Below are positions 7,187 through 9,665 of a stretch of DNA of 9,665 bases, piece by piece (position 1 is the stretch's first letter; every line of letters begins with the position of its first letter). Source of the DNA: JBLKSS01 sp047607725 (GTDB lineage Bacteria; Pseudomonadota; Gammaproteobacteria; Enterobacterales; Enterobacteriaceae); assembly GCF_047607725.1 (NCBI RefSeq), contig NZ_JBLKSS010000163.1, forward strand, positions 1 to 9,665. Reading direction: 5' to 3'. The notes below the pieces were generated by a model that was not told where the DNA came from, did not search any database, and was given only the letters and a program-made list of their open reading frames with translations. Made by a program: the position numbers and the translations under genes.

Positions 7187-7954
7187 TCAGGCGGTCAACA
7201 GCAGACGGGCGGCCTCCACGACGATAGCCACGGCATCGCTTTCCGTTTGTTGCAACACCGCCATATCGGGAGTTTCTTGCTGTAGCCGGTTGACGATAAC
7301 TCCCGCCACCATACCCGCGCGCAGTCCCTGCGTTGCGCACATCGTCAATAAGGTAGCAGATTCCATTTCGTAATTCATCACCCCCATACCCTGCCACTCC
7401 TGCATCGACCCTTTGAACTGCCTCACTACCCTGCCAGAGTAGGTGTCATAGCGCTCTTGCCCGGGATAAAAGGTATCTGAGGAAGCCGTCACGCCCACAT
7501 GCAGCCGGGCGCCGTTCTTTTTCGCCGCCTGCACCAGCGCGGTGGTGCAGGCAAAATCCGCCACCGCTGGAAATGCCAGCGGCGCGAAGTGCTGGCTGGC
7601 GCCGTCCAGGCGCACGGCGGCGGTGGTCACCAGCACATCTCCGACATTGATGGCGTTTTGTATGGCGCCGGTGGTTCCCACCCGCAAAAAGGTACGGATG
7701 CCGAGTTGAGACAGTTCCTCCACCGCGATAGAGGTGGAAGGACCGCCGATACCGGTGGAGCACACGACCACTGCCTTGCCCGCCAGCTCCGCGCGCCAGG
7801 TGGTAAACTCACGATGGGTCGCCAGATGTACCGGGTTAGCCATCAGCCGGGCGATTTTTTCCACCCGCTGGGGGTCGCCCGGAACGATGGCAAGGGTTGC
7901 GCCTGCAAGGTCGGAAAATGTTAGGCCAAGATGGAAAACGTCGGACTGCTCCAC
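7187..7954 (-). CDS. udp: Uridine phosphorylase
   Basis: Udp splits uridine with phosphate to uracil and ribose-1-phosphate in pyrimidine salvage; the active enzyme is a hexamer in the cytoplasm. The product has 255 residues (E. coli 253). The NP-I family fold is complete and the residues known from the E. coli enzyme are at the same numbers: H8, G26, R30, R48, R91, T94 (in RVGTTG), F162, Q166, R168 and the ribose-binding E196-M197-E198 in NYEMES. The start is GTG 7952-7954 with AGAGG eight bases before it. This start aligns exactly with the E. coli methionine, while an ATG five bases further upstream (7957-7959) is in another frame. It is the first gene of the minus-strand series and divergent from dlhH. 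In E. coli udp is controlled by CRP and CytR. Confidence 0.97.
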   Translation of the reverse strand: MEQSDVFHLGLTFSDLAGATLAIVPGDPQRVEKIARLMANPVHLATHREFTTWRAELAGKAVVVCSTGIGGPSTSIAVEELSQLGIRTFLRVGTTGAIQNAINVGDVLVTTAAVRLDGASQHFAPLAFPAVADFACTTALVQAAKKNGARLHVGVTASSDTFYPGQERYDTYSGRVVRQFKGSMQEWQGMGVMNYEMESATLLTMCATQGLRAGMVAGVIVNRLQQETPDMAVLQQTESDAVAIVVEAARLLLTA

Positions 7955-8204
7955 GGCATATACCTCTACAAAGAATGGCTTATCTCGCCGATAATATCAT
8001 TAATTATCCGTATTTACCGTGATAAAACCCCGCTTTATGACGTCTTTACAGCGTCTAGGGCAAGGCTCGCGGGCCTGAAAAGGCAGTGGTACGGCAAGCG
8101 CGGCCCAGATTCACATCGTGGCGACATTGACGGAACCGGCTTCGGCGGCCTAAGTTGACAGGTGTAGCTGTCCCACTGGTGATAATGACAAAAGGTTAAT
8201 GCCA
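7955..8204. promoter_or_regulatory. Divergent intergenic region between udp and dlhH
   Basis: The 250 bases between the udp GTG and the preferred dlhH ATG must contain the promoters of both genes. The udp side holds an AT-rich stretch (about 7990-8026) with GATAAT-like and TAAATA-like hexamers on the minus strand, a plausible udp promoter zone. CRP half-sites can be seen (GTGA at 8019-8022; TTCACA near 8110-8115), but no full TGTGA-N6-TCACA palindrome. The rest is GC-rich with no open frame I can support. Confidence 0.5.
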
Positions 8205-9032
8205 ATGAGCCCTAACGATACCTTTACTCCTCCCGCGCCGGTTAGCGGTTTTGCCCGCGCCGCGGGCGCACCGTCCGCCACCGCGATCGTGACCGACGGT
8301 GAAAACTTGCTTTCCGGCCCTACCACCGTTCCCAGCCAGGGTGATGCCATGCCCGCGTGGATGGCCCGGCCCGCCGGCCAGCATGACGCTTTGCCGGTGG
8401 TCATCGTGGTGCAAGAAATTTTTGGCGTCCATGAGCACATCCAGGATCTTTGCCGCCGTCTGGCCAAAGTAGGCTATCTGGCTATCGCCCCCGAGCTTTA
8501 TTTCCGCCAGGGGGATCCGGCGCACTATGATGACGTTGGTACGCTTTTGGCGGAATTGGTTAGCAAAGTACCCGACAGCCAGGTGCTGTCGGATTTGGAC
8601 CATACCGCGCACTTTGCGGCAACCCAGGGCGGCGATCTGCGCCGTCTGGCGATAACCGGTTTTTGCTGGGGCGGCCGTATCAGCTGGCTGTATGCGGCTC
8701 ATAACCCACAGTTGAGAGCCGCCGCCGCCTGGTATGGCAAATTGATCGGCGATAAAACGTTGACCATGCCCAAACACCCGGTGGATGTGGCCACCCAACT
8801 CACTGCGCCGGTGCTCGGTTTATACGGCGCGCAGGACAAGAGTATTCCGCTGGAAACTATTGAGACGATGCGCCAGGCGCTGCGCGCCGCTAATGCGGAC
8901 GCGGAGATTGTGGTGTATCCCGAGGCCGGCCATGCGTTTAACGCCGACTATCGTCCAAGCTATCATGCCCCATCGGCGCAGGATGGCTGGCAACGCATGC
9001 TGGCCTGGTTTGCCCGCTGCGGGGTGAACTAA
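8205..9032 (+). CDS. dlhH: Dienelactone hydrolase family protein (DlhH/YsgA)
   Basis: This is a cytoplasmic alpha/beta hydrolase of the dienelactone hydrolase family; the physiological substrate in enterobacteria is not firmly known. From ATG 8205 it has 275 residues (E. coli about 271). The Cys-Asp-His triad is visible: C154 in GFCWGG, D211 in LYGAQDKSIP and H243 in EAGHAFNADYR. The conserved VVQEIFGVHEH (69-79) carries the glutamate (E71) that pairs with the cysteine. The C-terminal block SYHAPSAQDGWQRML is also typical. Two starts are possible: AAAGG (8191-8195) is only three bases before ATG 8199 but nine before ATG 8205, so I prefer the latter; the choice changes two residues. It is divergent from udp, as in E. 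coli. In E. coli metE converges on its 3' end; here IS66 sequence follows. Confidence 0.95.
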   Translation: MSPNDTFTPPAPVSGFARAAGAPSATAIVTDGENLLSGPTTVPSQGDAMPAWMARPAGQHDALPVVIVVQEIFGVHEHIQDLCRRLAKVGYLAIAPELYFRQGDPAHYDDVGTLLAELVSKVPDSQVLSDLDHTAHFAATQGGDLRRLAITGFCWGGRISWLYAAHNPQLRAAAAWYGKLIGDKTLTMPKHPVDVATQLTAPVLGLYGAQDKSIPLETIETMRQALRAANADAEIVVYPEAGHAFNADYRPSYHAPSAQDGWQRMLAWFARCGVN

Positions 9033-9086
9033 GGCGCGAGGCAGGGAGAGTAGCGACGCCCACGGCAAAGAGAGGCGCAGGGCATG

Positions 9087-9119
9087 GTACCGCGCGCAGC
9101 GGATCATTGCGCGCGGTAC
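9087..9119. terminator. Strong hairpin after dlhH, possible terminator
   Basis: GTACCGCGCGCA (9087-9098) and TGCGCGCGGTAC (9108-9119) are perfect inverted copies around a nine-base loop. The hairpin starts 54 bases after the dlhH stop. It lacks a T-run on either side, so it is not a textbook Rho-independent terminator. It may stabilise the dlhH 3' end or have served a convergent gene pair. Confidence 0.5.
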
Positions 9120-9148
9120 AGCCGCGTGTTCAGGTGATGAATGCGTAA

Positions 9149-9233
9149 GCCCCGACAATGCGCCCGCGGAAAAAACATCAGGCACGGCAATGCGCCAGTA
9201 GAAAAAACACAAAGCCCGGCAACGCCTCAGTGG
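9149..9233. repeat. Three imperfect tandem repeats of about 32-33 bases
   Basis: Unit 1 (9149-9181) starts GCCCCGACAATGCGCC, unit 2 (9182-9213) starts GCACGGCAATGCGCC and unit 3 (9214-9233, partial) starts GCCCGGCAACGCC. Units 1 and 2 share GGAAAAAACA / AGAAAAAACA in their second half. On the minus strand each full unit gives a T-run, so a GC-rich segment followed by Ts recurs. Confidence 0.5.
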
Positions 9234-9300
9234 ATAACTATGCGCGTCATATCAGCCCCCAGGGGGAGGCTTCAGCGCAGCGCACATGCGCGCTCTGGCC

Positions 9301-9322
9301 GTAAGCGTACGCCCTGCGCCGT
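9301..9322 (+). repeat. Left terminal inverted repeat of IS66-family element
   Basis: These 22 bases match the reverse complement of 224-245 at 21 positions. The similarity then fades, which sets the repeat length at about 22 bp, normal for IS66-family ends. Confidence 0.82.
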
Positions 9323-9355
9323 CTGTTAATTTCCCATCAAATTATTAAAGATGAT

Positions 9356-9377
9356 GTCCATTATTTTTTTAATGGGC
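9356..9377 (+). promoter_or_regulatory. Hairpin over the tnpA ribosome-binding region
   Basis: CCATTA (9358-9363) and TAATGG (9370-9375) are perfect inverted copies around six Ts; a T-G and a G-C pair extend the stem to eight. The GGG that would serve as tnpA ribosome-binding site (9374-9376) lies in the 3' arm, eight bases before the ATG. In the transcript this could limit tnpA translation. Function is inferred from position only. Confidence 0.35.
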
Positions 9378-9384
9378 GCAATTC

Positions 9385-9665
9385 ATGAAACAAACCCCAC
9401 CAAAACCCTCAAGACGTCGTCTAAATTTCCCGCTGGACTTTAAAATTAAGCTGGTTGAGCAGGCGCTCCAGCCCGGCGTATCCATTGCCAAGCTGGCACG
9501 GGATAACGGTATCAATGACAATTAACTGTTCAACTGGCGCCAGCTCTACCGTCAGGGCAAGTTCGGTGTCCAACCTAAAATCCCCACTACACAGCAGGCT
9601 GAGCTACTGGCGGTTACACTCACCGCCGAACCATCACCCTTACGTTCTCCTTTACCCTCTGCCGA
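9385..9665 (+). pseudogene. tnpA: IS66-family TnpA (OrfA, helix-turn-helix protein) with internal stop codon, 3' end outside window
   Basis: TnpA is the small DNA-binding protein encoded first in IS66-family elements. From ATG 9385 the frame gives a basic start and the typical N-terminal helix-turn-helix: FKIKLVEQALQPGVSIAKLARDNGINDN. It then meets TAA at 9523-9525 (codon 47), and continues in the same frame with LFNWRQLYRQGKF, the family's L(L/F)xWRxLYxxG block. Relatives have a leucine codon at this place, so TTA to TAA is the simplest explanation. The rest stays open to the window edge. A reinitiated or read-through product is conceivable, but as written the protein is truncated inside its DNA-binding domain, so this copy probably cannot transpose by itself. 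Confidence 0.85.

Larger units (their letters stand above)
9033..9300. other. Non-coding stretch between dlhH and the second IS66 element
   Basis: These 268 bases contain no credible gene. They hold a 12-bp perfect hairpin (9087-9119), three imperfect tandem copies of a 32-33-base unit (9149-9233) and a GC-rich last part with a near-palindromic AGCGCACATGCGCGCT (9280-9295). In E. coli relatives the 3' end of metE would lie on this side, convergent with dlhH. I see no metE remnant. Confidence 0.6.
9301..9665 (+). mobile_element. IS66-family insertion sequence, left-hand end (element continues past the window)
   Basis: The element begins at 9301 with GTAAGCGTACGCCCTGCGCCGT, the same end type as the right end at 224-245. 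After an 84-base leader comes an IS66 tnpA-like reading frame on the plus strand. The host bases just before are ctctggcc. Orientation is the same as that of the element at the left edge of the window. Confidence 0.87.

Noticed and set aside
8038..8056. TGACGTCT and GCGTCT as MetJ boxes near a lost metE
   Set aside because: Only one 8-mer matches well; the second is not in tandem register, and met genes are not expected on this side of dlhH.
8019..8115. CRP sites for udp
   Set aside because: Only half-sites (GTGA, TTCACA) are visible, far apart; no palindromic TGTGA-N6-TCACA was found, so control by CRP/CytR is not shown by the sequence.
8155..8186. TTGACA (8155-8160) and GATAAT (8181-8186) as a dlhH promoter
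   Set aside because: The spacer is 20 bases, too long for a standard sigma-70 promoter, and the expected start point would fall on the AAAGG ribosome-binding sequence, leaving no leader.
8196..8798. 200-codon open frame on the minus strand opposite dlhH
   Set aside because: It is a shadow of dlhH in GC-rich DNA; the plus frame carries the full catalytic triad and family motifs.
9033..9300. CRISPR array or composite transposon cargo
   Set aside because: The repeats are degenerate and contiguous without unique spacers, and the block between the IS ends is ordinary conserved core DNA rather than foreign cargo.

Overview
The window looks like a chromosomal segment of a gammaproteobacterium of the order Enterobacterales. 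The gene order udp - dedA-family - rmuC - ubiE - ubiJ - ubiB - tatA - tatB - tatC, with dlhH (ysgA) divergent from udp, is the order known from this order, and the proteins align closely with Escherichia coli as far as I can recall those sequences. Insertion-sequence ends on both sides, a broken dedA-family gene, an internally shortened ubiJ and a transposase gene with an internal stop suggest a genome that is eroding or rich in IS elements. A Sodalis-like insect symbiont would fit, but that is inference.

Layout. Bases 1-245 are the right end of an IS66-family element: the C-terminus of its large transposase, then its terminal repeat. Fourteen bases later comes the stop codon of tatC. From 260 to 7954 all genes lie on the minus strand. 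Read in their own direction they are udp (uridine phosphorylase), a dedA-family membrane-protein pseudogene, rmuC (DNA-rearrangement limiting factor, with a likely LexA box), ubiE, ubiJ, ubiB (ubiquinone synthesis) and tatA, tatB, tatC (twin-arginine export). Bases 7955-8204 form a divergent promoter region. dlhH (dienelactone hydrolase family) runs on the plus strand to 9032. Bases 9033-9300 are non-coding, with a strong 12-bp hairpin and three imperfect 32-33-base repeats. At 9301 the left end of a second IS66-family element begins, in the same orientation as the first, with a tnpA that carries an in-frame stop at codon 47.

How the genes work together. UbiE methylates the ring of ubiquinone/menaquinone intermediates. 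UbiJ is an accessory, lipid-binding protein of the Ubi complex, and UbiB is the kinase/ATPase-like factor needed for coenzyme Q synthesis. TatA/B/C form the translocase for folded, often cofactor-bearing respiratory proteins. In E. coli tatD follows tatC and metE lies beyond dlhH. Both are cut off here exactly where the IS66 ends sit. I found no previously undescribed system. The most informative signals are the co-oriented IS66 ends bracketing the core block, the 30-residue in-frame gap in UbiJ, the lesions in the dedA-family gene, and the apparently conserved LexA box of rmuC.
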